Shown one piece after another: positions 42,092-50,738 of a stretch of DNA of 61,145 nt. Both the position numbers and the translations under genes were made by a program. The notes under the pieces were generated by a model. That model searched no databases. It was not told the origin of the DNA and worked only from the letters and a program-made list of their open reading frames with translations. The stretch covers positions 1-61,145 of the forward strand of contig CADEDY010000023.1 in the NCBI GenBank assembly GCA_902826215.1. Reading direction: 5' to 3'. Positions within the stretch are counted from its first letter, which is position 1. Every line of letters starts with the position of its first letter. Source of the DNA: an uncultured Bacteroidota bacterium (GTDB lineage Bacteria > Bacteroidota > Bacteroidia > Flavobacteriales_F > PHOS-HE28).

Positions 42092-44410
42092 TCAGAACCG
42101 ATAGCTCACACCCGCACTCGGAAGCAGTGGCAACTGGTTCACTCGCTCGTAGCGCACCCGATCGAAGTAGAAGATGTTCTGGCGATCGTACGTGTTCGTA
42201 AGGCTGAAGTCCAACTCGATCACTTGATTCTCATCCAAGCGCCAACGCTTCGTTACCCCGATGTCGAGGCGGTGATAGGTGGGGAGTCGGCCTTGGTTGA
42301 GCGGGCCGAACAGGGTGGTGAGGTCGGCATTGCTGGTGGTATAATCGGTGTTGACATCTCCATTGAACGGCACCGAACCATAGAACCCCTGGGTCTGTGT
42401 ATATGGGAAACCTGAACCGAAGTTCCACCGGACACTGATCTTCCACGCATCGAAGCGACCGAATTCGTAGTTGCCCACGAGGTTGATGTTGTGGCGACGA
42501 TCCCACACGGGATTGTAGGTCTGGAAGCCATCGAAGCGGTCCACGTACGTGTAGCTGTACACGGCCCATATATCGTAGTTGTTCTTCTTGTACTTCAGCT
42601 GGAAGTCAGCTCCGTAGGCCTTTCCGGTCTCGATGATGTAGTCCTTCTTCAAGGCATCCGGCTTGTCCGCGAATTCCGGTGTGTCATTGAAGATCTTGTT
42701 CCGATTCAGGTTCGTGATCTGGCGGAAGTCCTTCAGATACACTTCGAAGTTCGCAGTGAGGTCGTTCGACAGGTCATACTCGATACCCGCCACATAGTGG
42801 TTCGCGCGCTGTAGGGGGTCTTTGATATCGCGCACCTTGCCGTTCTCATCAGTGAAGGTCTTGGGCAGGTTGTCCGGAGCGGAAAGGAAGCCGTAAAAGA
42901 GGTTCACGACATCGCGATCACTGTTCGCGGCAACGAGGTTCTGACTGTAGCGACCACCGGCCAACTTGAAGCGTAGGTTGTCGTTGATGTTCCATTTGAA
43001 GCCCAAACGGGGCTCGATGTTGGCCACGGAGAGCGAGGCATAGTAGTGCAGGCGCAGGCCGGGTTCGATCAGGACTTTGTTCAACACCTTCTTGTACGAC
43101 ATGTACCCCGCGATCTCCGAGGTGTTCTGCACCTGCTTGTATTCGCGCCCCAGGCTGTTGTAGAACTGGAAGTCGGTGCGGAAGCCCAACACTTCAACCC
43201 CGTAGCGGATCTCATCTTCCCGGTTGAAGACCTTGAAGTTCAACGATCCGTTGAAACCGCCGATCTCGCTCGTCCGCGGTTGGAGTTCGCCTTCCTTCAA
43301 GGAGATGTTATAGTTGCTCGCCGAGAATGTTCCATCAATGAGAACCGCCGAGCCGGAAGGCACAAGCACGAAGTTGGTGCCAGCTCCCCAGTTGTTCCAG
43401 CCAAGATCACTCACCCCTTGGTAGCGCACGCCATCGCTGAAGTTGAAGCCGAAAAGATTCACCTTGCTGCCATTCGCACCGTTGAAACTGACCTTGCCGA
43501 ACAGATCGGTGAATTTGAAAGGCAGGCCGTCCTTCTTGATGTTCTCGTAGAAGATCTTGCTGCTTTTGTCCAAGTAACTGTGGCGCATGTTCAAGAGGAA
43601 AGAGGAGGAGCTGCCTCCTGGTTCCTTCTGCTTTTTCAAAGGGCCTTCCAGCATGACCTTGCCGGTGAAGGTGCTCGCTGCGACCTTGCCGCTCAATCGG
43701 GTCTTATTGCCATCGCGCGTGGTGATATCCATGATGGAACTGACACGACCTCCGAACTCCGCGTTGAAACCTGCTGTGTAGATGTCGGCATTCCGGATGA
43801 TGTCGTTATCGAACACGCTGAACAGACCGATGCTGTGGAAAGGATTGTAGAGCACCATGCCGTCGAGCATGGTCTTGTTCATGATCGGCGAGCCACCACG
43901 GATATAGAGCTGGCCACCCTGATCACCGGTGAAGATGACACCCGGCACGACCTGCAGGTACTGCGCAAGATCAGCCTCGCCACCGATCGTGGGTACGAGT
44001 TCGATCTGGCGGGGTGTAAGCTTGGTGACACCCATTCCTACTTGCGTTTGCGCCTCTTGCTTATCGCCACGCACCTCGAATTCCTTCATTTGGATCGCAC
44101 TCTTCGTGAGGAAGAGCTTTTCTGTGATGATCTGGTCCCGTGCTACGCTCACCGACTTTTGCACTGTATCGTAGCCCAGGTAGGTCACTTCCAAGGTGTA
44201 ACGGCCGGGTTCAACTTTGCTGATCGAGTAGTAGCCGTTCACATCCGTGGCCGCACCGGTCGTGGTGCCTTTCAGGATCACGTTGGTGAAGATGATGGGC
44301 TCGCCGGTGACCTTGTCGTACACGAACCCACGGATAGTCCCGAACTGGGCCATGGCGAGCGTTGGCAGAAAGGCAAGAAGGAACGGAAGGAGTTTGAAAG
44401 CGCGATGCAT
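42092..44410 (-). CDS. TonB-dependent receptor
   Basis: A 772-residue outer-membrane receptor. The signal peptide (to about residue 21) is followed by a carboxypeptidase-regulatory-like domain (GFVYDKVTGEPIIFTNVILK, VDVNGYYSISKVEPGRY), a plug domain (about 115-230, with QLYIRGGSPIMNKTMLDG) and a beta-barrel ending in the aromatic YRF. It imports a substrate using energy from TonB. The substrate is unknown; no SusD partner is adjacent. A TACCTTAG box lies at 44484-44491. Confidence 0.92.
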   Translation of the reverse strand: MHRAFKLLPFLLAFLPTLAMAQFGTIRGFVYDKVTGEPIIFTNVILKGTTTGAATDVNGYYSISKVEPGRYTLEVTYLGYDTVQKSVSVARDQIITEKLFLTKSAIQMKEFEVRGDKQEAQTQVGMGVTKLTPRQIELVPTIGGEADLAQYLQVVPGVIFTGDQGGQLYIRGGSPIMNKTMLDGMVLYNPFHSIGLFSVFDNDIIRNADIYTAGFNAEFGGRVSSIMDITTRDGNKTRLSGKVAASTFTGKVMLEGPLKKQKEPGGSSSSFLLNMRHSYLDKSSKIFYENIKKDGLPFKFTDLFGKVSFNGANGSKVNLFGFNFSDGVRYQGVSDLGWNNWGAGTNFVLVPSGSAVLIDGTFSASNYNISLKEGELQPRTSEIGGFNGSLNFKVFNREDEIRYGVEVLGFRTDFQFYNSLGREYKQVQNTSEIAGYMSYKKVLNKVLIEPGLRLHYYASLSVANIEPRLGFKWNINDNLRFKLAGGRYSQNLVAANSDRDVVNLFYGFLSAPDNLPKTFTDENGKVRDIKDPLQRANHYVAGIEYDLSNDLTANFEVYLKDFRQITNLNRNKIFNDTPEFADKPDALKKDYIIETGKAYGADFQLKYKKNNYDIWAVYSYTYVDRFDGFQTYNPVWDRRHNINLVGNYEFGRFDAWKISVRWNFGSGFPYTQTQGFYGSVPFNGDVNTDYTTSNADLTTLFGPLNQGRLPTYHRLDIGVTKRWRLDENQVIELDFSLTNTYDRQNIFYFDRVRYERVNQLPLLPSAGVSYRF

Positions 44411-44573
44411 GGATCTCGTGAAGGCTGTTTCTCTCCGATCGACGGATCAGGTAAGTACTGAACGAGGTGTTTTCGGAGGGCGGCTAAGGTAGGCGAACGG
44501 TAGCGTACACCATCGACCGTTCACTGATCCAAAGGAACCACTGTTGCAGGTGGGATGACGATCCTGAACGGAT

Positions 44574-45593
44574 TCAGGCCATGATCTTCGCAAGTAGTTC
44601 ACGGAGCAGTTCGCCGTGGTCTGAGCCATCGCCGCCCAAACCTTTGCTGCGCAGGTCGCATTGGCGCAGATGGCGTTGTACCTCCACGATCCGTCCCAAT
44701 GGATAGTTCCTCGCTTGGGCCATGTAATCCTTCACGAAGTAGGGGTTGACTTTGAGCGCACTTGCCACTTCAGCCTGGCTTTTGCCCGCAACCGAGTGAA
44801 CCTGGGCCAGTTTTCCGAAGTAGGTATTGAGGAAGCCCAAGGTCACCACCAATGGGTTCTCCTTCGGGTCCGAAGCGAAGTGGTTCGCGATCCGTTGGGC
44901 CTTCAACCCGTTCTTCGTCCCGATCGCATGCTGCAATTCGAACACGTTGTAGTCCTTACTGATCCCAACGAAGCGTTGGATGATATCACTTGTGATCGTG
45001 CCGCCTTCCTCTGTGACCAAGCAAAGCTTTTCCACCTCCTTCATGGCCTTGGCGAGGTCGCTGCCCAAGTGGTTCGCGAGCAAAGCGGCCTCAGGACCGC
45101 CTAGCCTCCGCTTCTGGTTCTTTGCAAAGCTGATCAAAAGGTCCGGCAGCTTGTCATCGCGCACCTTGTCGCTCAAGAATACCTGTCCGCCACCTTTCTG
45201 GACCGACTTCAAGATGGTCTTGCGGCCATCGATCTTCTTGTGCTTATAGCAAAGCACCAGCACTGTGGTCGGCGTAGGTTTCTGGAAGTAAGCTTCCAGC
45301 TTTTCCACCGCATCGATGCGCCAGTTCTGTAGCTCACGGACGATCACGAGCTGCCTTTCGGCCATCATCGGATAGCGTAGGCAGGTGTCCTTCACTTGGT
45401 CGGGATCGGCATCACGGCCGTACAGGATCGTTTGATTGAAGTCGCGCTCGTGATCCTCCAAGGCCAGCCGTTCGATCTCCAGTGCAATCCGATCGATGAA
45501 GAACCCTTCTTCCCCATGCAGCACATACACCGGTTTGAATTTGCCGCCCCGCAGGTCGGCCATGATCTTCTTGTAATCGTCCAGGGTGCTCAT
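44574..45593 (-). CDS. holA: DNA polymerase III subunit delta
   Basis: A 339-residue clamp-loader subunit. The start DDYKKIMADLRGGKFKPVYV and LHGEEGFFIDRIALEIERLA resemble the delta N-terminal domain, followed by the AAA+-like region with VREL and TTVLVLCYKHKKIDGR, and the helical C-terminal domain AKAMKEVEKLCLV and FELQHAIGTKNGLKAQRIAN. It opens the sliding clamp together with DnaX. The start codon overlaps the AMP nucleosidase stop (ATGA), so the two genes are coupled. Confidence 0.92.
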   Translation of the reverse strand: MSTLDDYKKIMADLRGGKFKPVYVLHGEEGFFIDRIALEIERLALEDHERDFNQTILYGRDADPDQVKDTCLRYPMMAERQLVIVRELQNWRIDAVEKLEAYFQKPTPTTVLVLCYKHKKIDGRKTILKSVQKGGGQVFLSDKVRDDKLPDLLISFAKNQKRRLGGPEAALLANHLGSDLAKAMKEVEKLCLVTEEGGTITSDIIQRFVGISKDYNVFELQHAIGTKNGLKAQRIANHFASDPKENPLVVTLGFLNTYFGKLAQVHSVAGKSQAEVASALKVNPYFVKDYMAQARNYPLGRIVEVQRHLRQCDLRSKGLGGDGSDHGELLRELLAKIMA

Positions 45594-46363
45594 TCGAAGC
45601 GCAAGTGCTTCACCGACCGGCCTTCGTTGATGATCTCCCGCAATGCATCGATGCCCAAGCGTACATGACTTTGCACGAAAGCACTGGTGACCTTCGCATC
45701 GCTGGCGCTGGTCTTCACACCTTCCGACACCATCGGTTGGTCACTCACCAACAAAAGGGCTCCCGTGGGGATCTCGTTCGCGAAGCCGGTCATGAACAAC
45801 GTGGCGGTTTCCATGTCGATGGCCATGGCCCGCAACGTCCGCAGTCGCTCCTTGAAGTCCTCGTCATGCTCCCAGACCCTGCGGTTCGTGGTGTACACCG
45901 TACCGGTCCAATAGTCCAGATCCCTATCACGCACGGCGCCGCTCAAGGCACGTTGGATCATGAAGCTCGGCAAGGCCGGCACTTCCGGTGGAAAATAGTC
46001 ATCGCTCGTTCCTTCACCCCGGATGGCCGCGATCGGCAGCACGAGGTCGCCGAGTTCGTTCTTCTTCTTCAAACCACCACACTTGCCCAGAAAGAGCACG
46101 GCCTTGGGCGCAATGGCACTAAGAAGATCCATCATGGTAGCGGCGTTGGCGCTGCCCATGCCGAAGTTGATCATCACCATGTCCTCGGCCACAGCCACTT
46201 TCATGGCTTTATCCTTCACCGGAATGGTGGCTCCTGTCTGCTCGCAGAAGATATCCAAGTAGTTGTCGAAGTTGGTGAGCAGGATGTGTGAGCGGAAATC
46301 CTTCAAGGCCAAGCCGGTATACCGGGGCAGCCAATTCTCGACGATCTCTTGTTTGGTTCGCAC
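45590..46363 (-). CDS. amn: AMP nucleosidase
   Basis: A 257-residue enzyme of the Bacteroidota AMP nucleosidase/phosphorylase-fold type. Segments include TKQEIVENWLPRYTGLALKD, MVMINFGMGSANAATMMDLL, FLGKCGGLKKKNELGDLVLP, AIRGEGTSDDYFPPEVPALP and GALLLVSDQPMVSEGVKTSA. It splits AMP into adenine and ribose 5-phosphate. The start is set at the GTG at 46363 (VRTKQEIVENW), which fits the usual family N-terminus; a longer in-frame reading to 46531 would cross the divergent gene. It overlaps holA by 4 bases. Confidence 0.9.
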   Translation of the reverse strand: MRTKQEIVENWLPRYTGLALKDFRSHILLTNFDNYLDIFCEQTGATIPVKDKAMKVAVAEDMVMINFGMGSANAATMMDLLSAIAPKAVLFLGKCGGLKKKNELGDLVLPIAAIRGEGTSDDYFPPEVPALPSFMIQRALSGAVRDRDLDYWTGTVYTTNRRVWEHDEDFKERLRTLRAMAIDMETATLFMTGFANEIPTGALLLVSDQPMVSEGVKTSASDAKVTSAFVQSHVRLGIDALREIINEGRSVKHLRFE

Positions 46364-46378
46364 TTTTGTGGGGTATAA

Positions 46379-46852
46379 ATGGAACAGCAAGTTCTCGACC
46401 TGCCCGATCACGGTGTCAAAACTAAGCACGGTGAGCGAGGGCCACAGGTGTTCGATCCATTCCGGCGGCGCTGGTTGGCATTGACACCCGAAGAATGGGT
46501 GCGCCAGCATGTCCTGAACTTCTTGACCCACGACCTGAAATGCCCACCATCCATGGTGGGGGTCGAGGTGTCATTGACGCTGAACGGGCTTTCGAAAAGG
46601 GCCGATATCGTGGTCTATGGCGCGCAGGGCCGCCCAGTACTTTTGGTCGAATGCAAGGCACCCGGGGTGCCTGTGGATCAGCGGACCTTCGAACAAGCGG
46701 CGCGATACAACACCGTTTTCCACGTACCCTACTTGATGGTCACCAACGGGTTGACGCACTATTGCTGTCGGGTGGACCATGAACGTGGAGCCGTGGATTT
46801 CTTGTCGAGTTTGCCTGTCTATGAGGTGCTTCACCATTCGCGACCGACTTAA
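46379..46852 (+). CDS. HsdR N-terminal domain protein
   Basis: A 157-residue protein of the HSDR_N_2 type. The region CPPSMVGVEVSLTLNGLSKR, ADIVVYGAQGRPVLLVECKA (PD-ExK-like, with D, E and K in ADIVV...VECKA) and AARYNTVFHVPYLMVTNGLT matches the N-terminal nuclease-like domain of type I restriction subunits, without the helicase part. It is divergent from amn and holA, an arrangement often seen in Bacteroidota, so it is probably not a restriction enzyme. It lies 15 bases from the amn start. Function unknown. Confidence 0.8.
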   Translation: MEQQVLDLPDHGVKTKHGERGPQVFDPFRRRWLALTPEEWVRQHVLNFLTHDLKCPPSMVGVEVSLTLNGLSKRADIVVYGAQGRPVLLVECKAPGVPVDQRTFEQAARYNTVFHVPYLMVTNGLTHYCCRVDHERGAVDFLSSLPVYEVLHHSRPT

Positions 46853-46862
46853 CTTTGGATCC

Positions 46863-49499
46863 ATGTGCAAACACTTCTCCCTATTGTTCGCCGTTGCGTT
46901 GCTGACAAGCTTTTCAGCCTTCGCGCAGGAACCGTACAAGCAGAAACTGGACCTTCGGTTGCAGGACTTCCTGAATGAAGAACACACCGAAGGCGAGGAG
47001 ATGAACCTCTTCATTCATGGCGATGCGGACGCCGTTGGTGCTGCTGTGCGTGCACACGGTGGTCGAGTGAAAATGGCCCTGCCGAAATTGGTGAATGTCC
47101 GGGTGCCGATCAGCGAGGTGATAGCATTGGCCAACGACCCGGCTGTGCATCATTTCGAGTTCAACGCGGCAGAGGGAATGTTGATGAACGACTCCATGCG
47201 GGTGAAGAATCGCACGAACTGGGTGCAAGCCGGACATGCCCCGCTGCCGCAAGAGTATGACGGGACAGGAGTGGTGATCGGGATCATCGATACCGGACTG
47301 GATATGGCGCATCCCGATTTCCGGGACGAGAACGACGTGACCCGGGTATACCGGTATTGGGACCAAGTGCCTTCACAGAATCCGGGATCACCTGCGCCCT
47401 ATGGCTACGGCACTGAATGGACCCGCGAAGAACTCGAAGCAGGCGGGGTGAATATTCCGCAGGACACGCTCCAAGGCCATGGTACGCCCGTGTCCGGCTC
47501 TGCGGTCGGCAATGGTTTGGCCAACGGAAGGCACAAAGGCGTGGCTCCGAAAGCGGAGATCATATTCGTGGCCAGTGATCTGGGCTCTGCCAACTGGGCA
47601 TCATCGGTGGCGGATGGCGTGCAATACATCTTGGAACAGGCCGATGCGCTCGGTATGCCAGCCGTGATCAATATCAGCATGGGCTCGTATCTCGGATCGC
47701 ACGATGGAAAAGATGCTGCTGCGCTCTTCATCGATGATCTCCTGCACCAGCGACCCGGTCGTGCAATGGCGGTCTCGGCCGGAAATTCCCACGGCACTTT
47801 TCCGTACCACGTACGCACCAATGTGGATCAGGACACCTCGTTCACTTGGTACACGACGAACCAGAACGGTCCGCAGTACAACGTCTTCAATTATCCGAAT
47901 GTCTACTTCGAGATCTGGGCCGATGCCGTCGACTTCGAGAATGTGGAATTCGCCATTGGTGCTGACCGCCCCGTTCCGTCGTTGAACTACAGGGGGCGCA
48001 CCCCTTTTCGCAGCGTGTCTGATGTGATCGGTCAGGTGGTTGTCGATCCGCTCGTGAGCACGAGCGGAAACACTTTGGGCACAGTGCAGTATTATGCACA
48101 GGAACGCGGCGAGCAGATCTTCATGCAGGTCCTGATCGCATCGCCGGACACATTGGATTGTCTGTGGCGCTTCATGTCCACCGGTAGCGGGGCTTTTGAT
48201 GTGTGGACACTAACGACCTACACCCGCACTTCGAACGTGATCGGACCTGTCCTCGCTGCACCGCTCAACTTGCCATTCCCGACGGCATCGGAATATCCGG
48301 CCATGGCGAATTACGTGGAACCGGATTTCCTCGAGCACATCGTTGACTCTTGGGCCTGCATTCCCGATGTTCTGACCGTCGCGAATTACTGCAATGAGGT
48401 TTCATACTTGGACTACAACGGTGTGCTTCGAACAGTGCCCGGCGTCGAAGAGGACCTTTCTGGTTCCAGCAGTAGCGGGCCTACGCGTGATGGCCGCATG
48501 AAGCCCGATCTCGCCGCAACCGGCGATGTCACCTTTTCCGCTGGCGTATTGCTATTGATCCAGCGGGTGATCGAATTCCAAGTAGGTTTCAAGATCGACC
48601 CAGGTGGAATGCACGTGCGGGACGGAGGGACTTCCCAAGCTGCACCTGTGGTGGCTGGAGCCGCCGCGCTCTTCCTTCAGAAGTGTCCCGATGCCACCAT
48701 TTCCGAAGTTGCCGCTGCCATCAGAGCGAGCGCACGATCCGATGCGTTCACTGGATCGACGCCAAGCAACCGCTGGGGCATGGGTAAGCTGGATGTATTC
48801 GGCATGATGTTGAATGAGACGGCACTTGTGACCACTGGTTCAAGTTTCTGCGAGGGCGAAGGAGTGGAGGTGACCGTCCCGGGAGAATTCGCTTCCGTGG
48901 AATGGAGCACGGGAGACACCGGTTCGCCTTACACCATGCAGCAAGGTGGTTCGCTGAGCGCGATCCTACAAAGCCCTACAGGCTGTCGATCGTACAGCGA
49001 TACACTGCAATTCACGCTGTTGCCGTTGCCTGCTGAGCCCGTGATCAGTGTGGAAGGATCGACCTTGACGAGTTCACCTGCTGATGGTTATCAGTGGTAT
49101 CTCGGTGGTGAGCCGATCGATGGTGCAACGGATCAAGTATGGGTCGCCGAGCAAGTAGGCTCGTATACCGTGGAAGCGATCGGTGCGAATGGCTGCAGTG
49201 TCCTCAGCAACCCGGAAATGATCCTGACCGTGGGTATCTCAGCGAACGGTTCCAATGCGTTCGAGCTATATCCAAGTCCGGTGCGTGATGAGTTGTTCGT
49301 GCAAATGAGCACATCCATGACCGGACCGGTTCAGATCACCGTGGTCTCAGCGGAAGGACGCGTGGTTCGCCGGAAAAAGGTCACCGCAAGTAGCGGTCCT
49401 TTTGTGATCGGGATGCATGGTCTTGCTGCTGGTTCCTACACTGTGCAGGCCGAGACCGATGGCCAACGTTGGTCCAAGCGATTCGTGAAGATCCCGTAG
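46863..49499 (+). CDS. S8 subtilisin-like peptidase with T9SS type A sorting domain
   Basis: An 878-residue exported protease. The signal peptide (residues 1-21) is followed by the catalytic domain: D143 (IGIIDTGLD), H206 (QGHGTPVSG) and S591 (RDGGTSQAAPVVAGAAALF). A large insertion with a beta domain (about 310-560) separates H and S. The tail has an Ig-like module (about 690-780) and the T9SS type A signal FELYPSPVRDELFVQM to SKRFVKIP. It should be exported by type IX secretion and digest extracellular protein. It starts 10 bases after the HsdR-N gene. Confidence 0.9.
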   Translation: MCKHFSLLFAVALLTSFSAFAQEPYKQKLDLRLQDFLNEEHTEGEEMNLFIHGDADAVGAAVRAHGGRVKMALPKLVNVRVPISEVIALANDPAVHHFEFNAAEGMLMNDSMRVKNRTNWVQAGHAPLPQEYDGTGVVIGIIDTGLDMAHPDFRDENDVTRVYRYWDQVPSQNPGSPAPYGYGTEWTREELEAGGVNIPQDTLQGHGTPVSGSAVGNGLANGRHKGVAPKAEIIFVASDLGSANWASSVADGVQYILEQADALGMPAVINISMGSYLGSHDGKDAAALFIDDLLHQRPGRAMAVSAGNSHGTFPYHVRTNVDQDTSFTWYTTNQNGPQYNVFNYPNVYFEIWADAVDFENVEFAIGADRPVPSLNYRGRTPFRSVSDVIGQVVVDPLVSTSGNTLGTVQYYAQERGEQIFMQVLIASPDTLDCLWRFMSTGSGAFDVWTLTTYTRTSNVIGPVLAAPLNLPFPTASEYPAMANYVEPDFLEHIVDSWACIPDVLTVANYCNEVSYLDYNGVLRTVPGVEEDLSGSSSSGPTRDGRMKPDLAATGDVTFSAGVLLLIQRVIEFQVGFKIDPGGMHVRDGGTSQAAPVVAGAAALFLQKCPDATISEVAAAIRASARSDAFTGSTPSNRWGMGKLDVFGMMLNETALVTTGSSFCEGEGVEVTVPGEFASVEWSTGDTGSPYTMQQGGSLSAILQSPTGCRSYSDTLQFTLLPLPAEPVISVEGSTLTSSPADGYQWYLGGEPIDGATDQVWVAEQVGSYTVEAIGANGCSVLSNPEMILTVGISANGSNAFELYPSPVRDELFVQMSTSMTGPVQITVVSAEGRVVRRKKVTASSGPFVIGMHGLAAGSYTVQAETDGQRWSKRFVKIP

Positions 49500-49524
49500 T
49501 CTGCGCGTCCATCGATCACCGAAC

Positions 49525-50091
49525 ATGGAACTCGTTCGAAGAACGATCGAACGGTACGTGCACTTGGCGGATGAGGAGTGGGCATTGGTCCTTCCGTGTT
49601 GGGAACGATTCAATTTCGAGCGGGGTTCCCTTGTCTCCACTTCTGGTGAGGTCGAGGATCGGTTCTACATCGTGGAGGAAGGCGTGCAGCGCTTGTTCGT
49701 GGAGCACGACGGCTCGGAGCATTGCCTTGGTTTCTCATACGGCCACAGCTGGTCCGGCGACTACGACTCCTTTGTTCGCCAAGCGCCGGGTCGTTTCGTG
49801 GTCCAAGCGCTTACACCCTCGGTGCTCCTCGGGATCCGACACCTGGATCTGATGCGTTTGTACGGGACCATTCCGGCCATGGAACGCTGGGGTCGCCTGA
49901 TCCTGGAGGAGTTGCTCGTAGGGCGCGCCACGCGAGAGATCGAACAGATCGCGCTAACGGCCGAAGAGCGTTACAAACGATTGGTGGATCGCAGCCCACA
50001 CTTGCTTCAACAGGTTTCGCAGAAGGACATCGCATCGTACCTGCGCATGACCCCGGAAACCTTCAGTCGCTTGCGGGCCAAAGTGGGTTGA
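49525..50091 (+). CDS. Crp/Fnr-family transcriptional regulator
   Basis: A 188-residue protein with a cyclic-nucleotide-binding-like beta-roll (FERGSLVSTSGEVEDRFYIV and EEGVQRLFVEHDGSEHCLGF) and a C-terminal winged helix (LVDRSPHLLQQVSQKDIASY, LRMTPETFSRLRAK) whose recognition helix is MTPETFSRLR. No cysteine cluster for an iron-sulfur site is seen, so it is Crp-like rather than Fnr-like. It follows the peptidase gene by 25 bases and precedes the DinB gene. Target genes are unknown. Confidence 0.88.
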   Translation: MELVRRTIERYVHLADEEWALVLPCWERFNFERGSLVSTSGEVEDRFYIVEEGVQRLFVEHDGSEHCLGFSYGHSWSGDYDSFVRQAPGRFVVQALTPSVLLGIRHLDLMRLYGTIPAMERWGRLILEELLVGRATREIEQIALTAEERYKRLVDRSPHLLQQVSQKDIASYLRMTPETFSRLRAKVG

Positions 50092-50150
50092 CCTACTTCT
50101 TGATCTGGATCAAGGGCGTGTCCTCGACAACGCAGGTAAGTTTGCGATCG

Positions 50151-50738
50151 ATGACGTACGACACGCAACAAACCATGACCGAACTGCTGAACTCCATTAC
50201 ACAGCAGCGCGCACGAGCGGAAGAGTTGCGACAACTTCCGATAGAGAGCCTGCATCAACGTCCGGATCCCAAGCGCTGGAGCGTGGCCGAGGTGTTCGAC
50301 CACATGAACCTGAGCAGCGGCCACTATTTGGATCGCCTTCAACGGATCTATGCCTCACCCTCCCGACGCACCACGCGCAACTCCACGTTCGAGCCCGGTC
50401 GTTGGGGCGAGATGGGGGTAAAGGCCATGCGGCCGGATGCAATTGGTCGGATCTCGTGGAGGATGAAGACGTTGTGGATGTTCGAGCCGAAGTCTGCTCG
50501 TACGCTCGGTTATGCCTCCTTGGACCGGTTCATTGAAATGCTCGATGGATTCACCCAGATCCTTCAAGAGGCAAAGGAAAAGGGTTGGGAAGGTCCTCGT
50601 GTTACCAGCACACTAGGCCCGCTACTTCGCTTCAAGGTCTGCGATGCCATTCGATTTCCGATCGCGCATCAAGAACGGCATATGCTACAGATCGACCACA
50701 CATTGGAAAGGATCCGAGCAATGAAGAAGGTGAACTGA
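50151..50738 (+). CDS. DinB-family protein
   Basis: A 195-residue four-helix bundle of the DinB superfamily. The histidines appear in KRWSVAEVFDHMNLSSGHYL (first two) and FPIAHQERHMLQIDHTLERI (third region). Such proteins bind a divalent metal and may be thiol transferases. It lies 59 bases after the Crp-type regulator, on the same strand, and might be its target. The substrate is unknown. Confidence 0.8.
   Translation: MTYDTQQTMTELLNSITQQRARAEELRQLPIESLHQRPDPKRWSVAEVFDHMNLSSGHYLDRLQRIYASPSRRTTRNSTFEPGRWGEMGVKAMRPDAIGRISWRMKTLWMFEPKSARTLGYASLDRFIEMLDGFTQILQEAKEKGWEGPRVTSTLGPLLRFKVCDAIRFPIAHQERHMLQIDHTLERIRAMKKVN

Noticed and set aside
43046..44461. Plus-strand open frame of 471 codons within the TonB receptor gene.
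   Set aside because: Antisense shadow; composition is His/Val/Glu-rich without domains or a plausible start region.
46379..46852. Remnant of a type I restriction system.
   Set aside because: No hsdM or hsdS and no helicase part are nearby; the gene looks intact and sits in a conserved housekeeping context.
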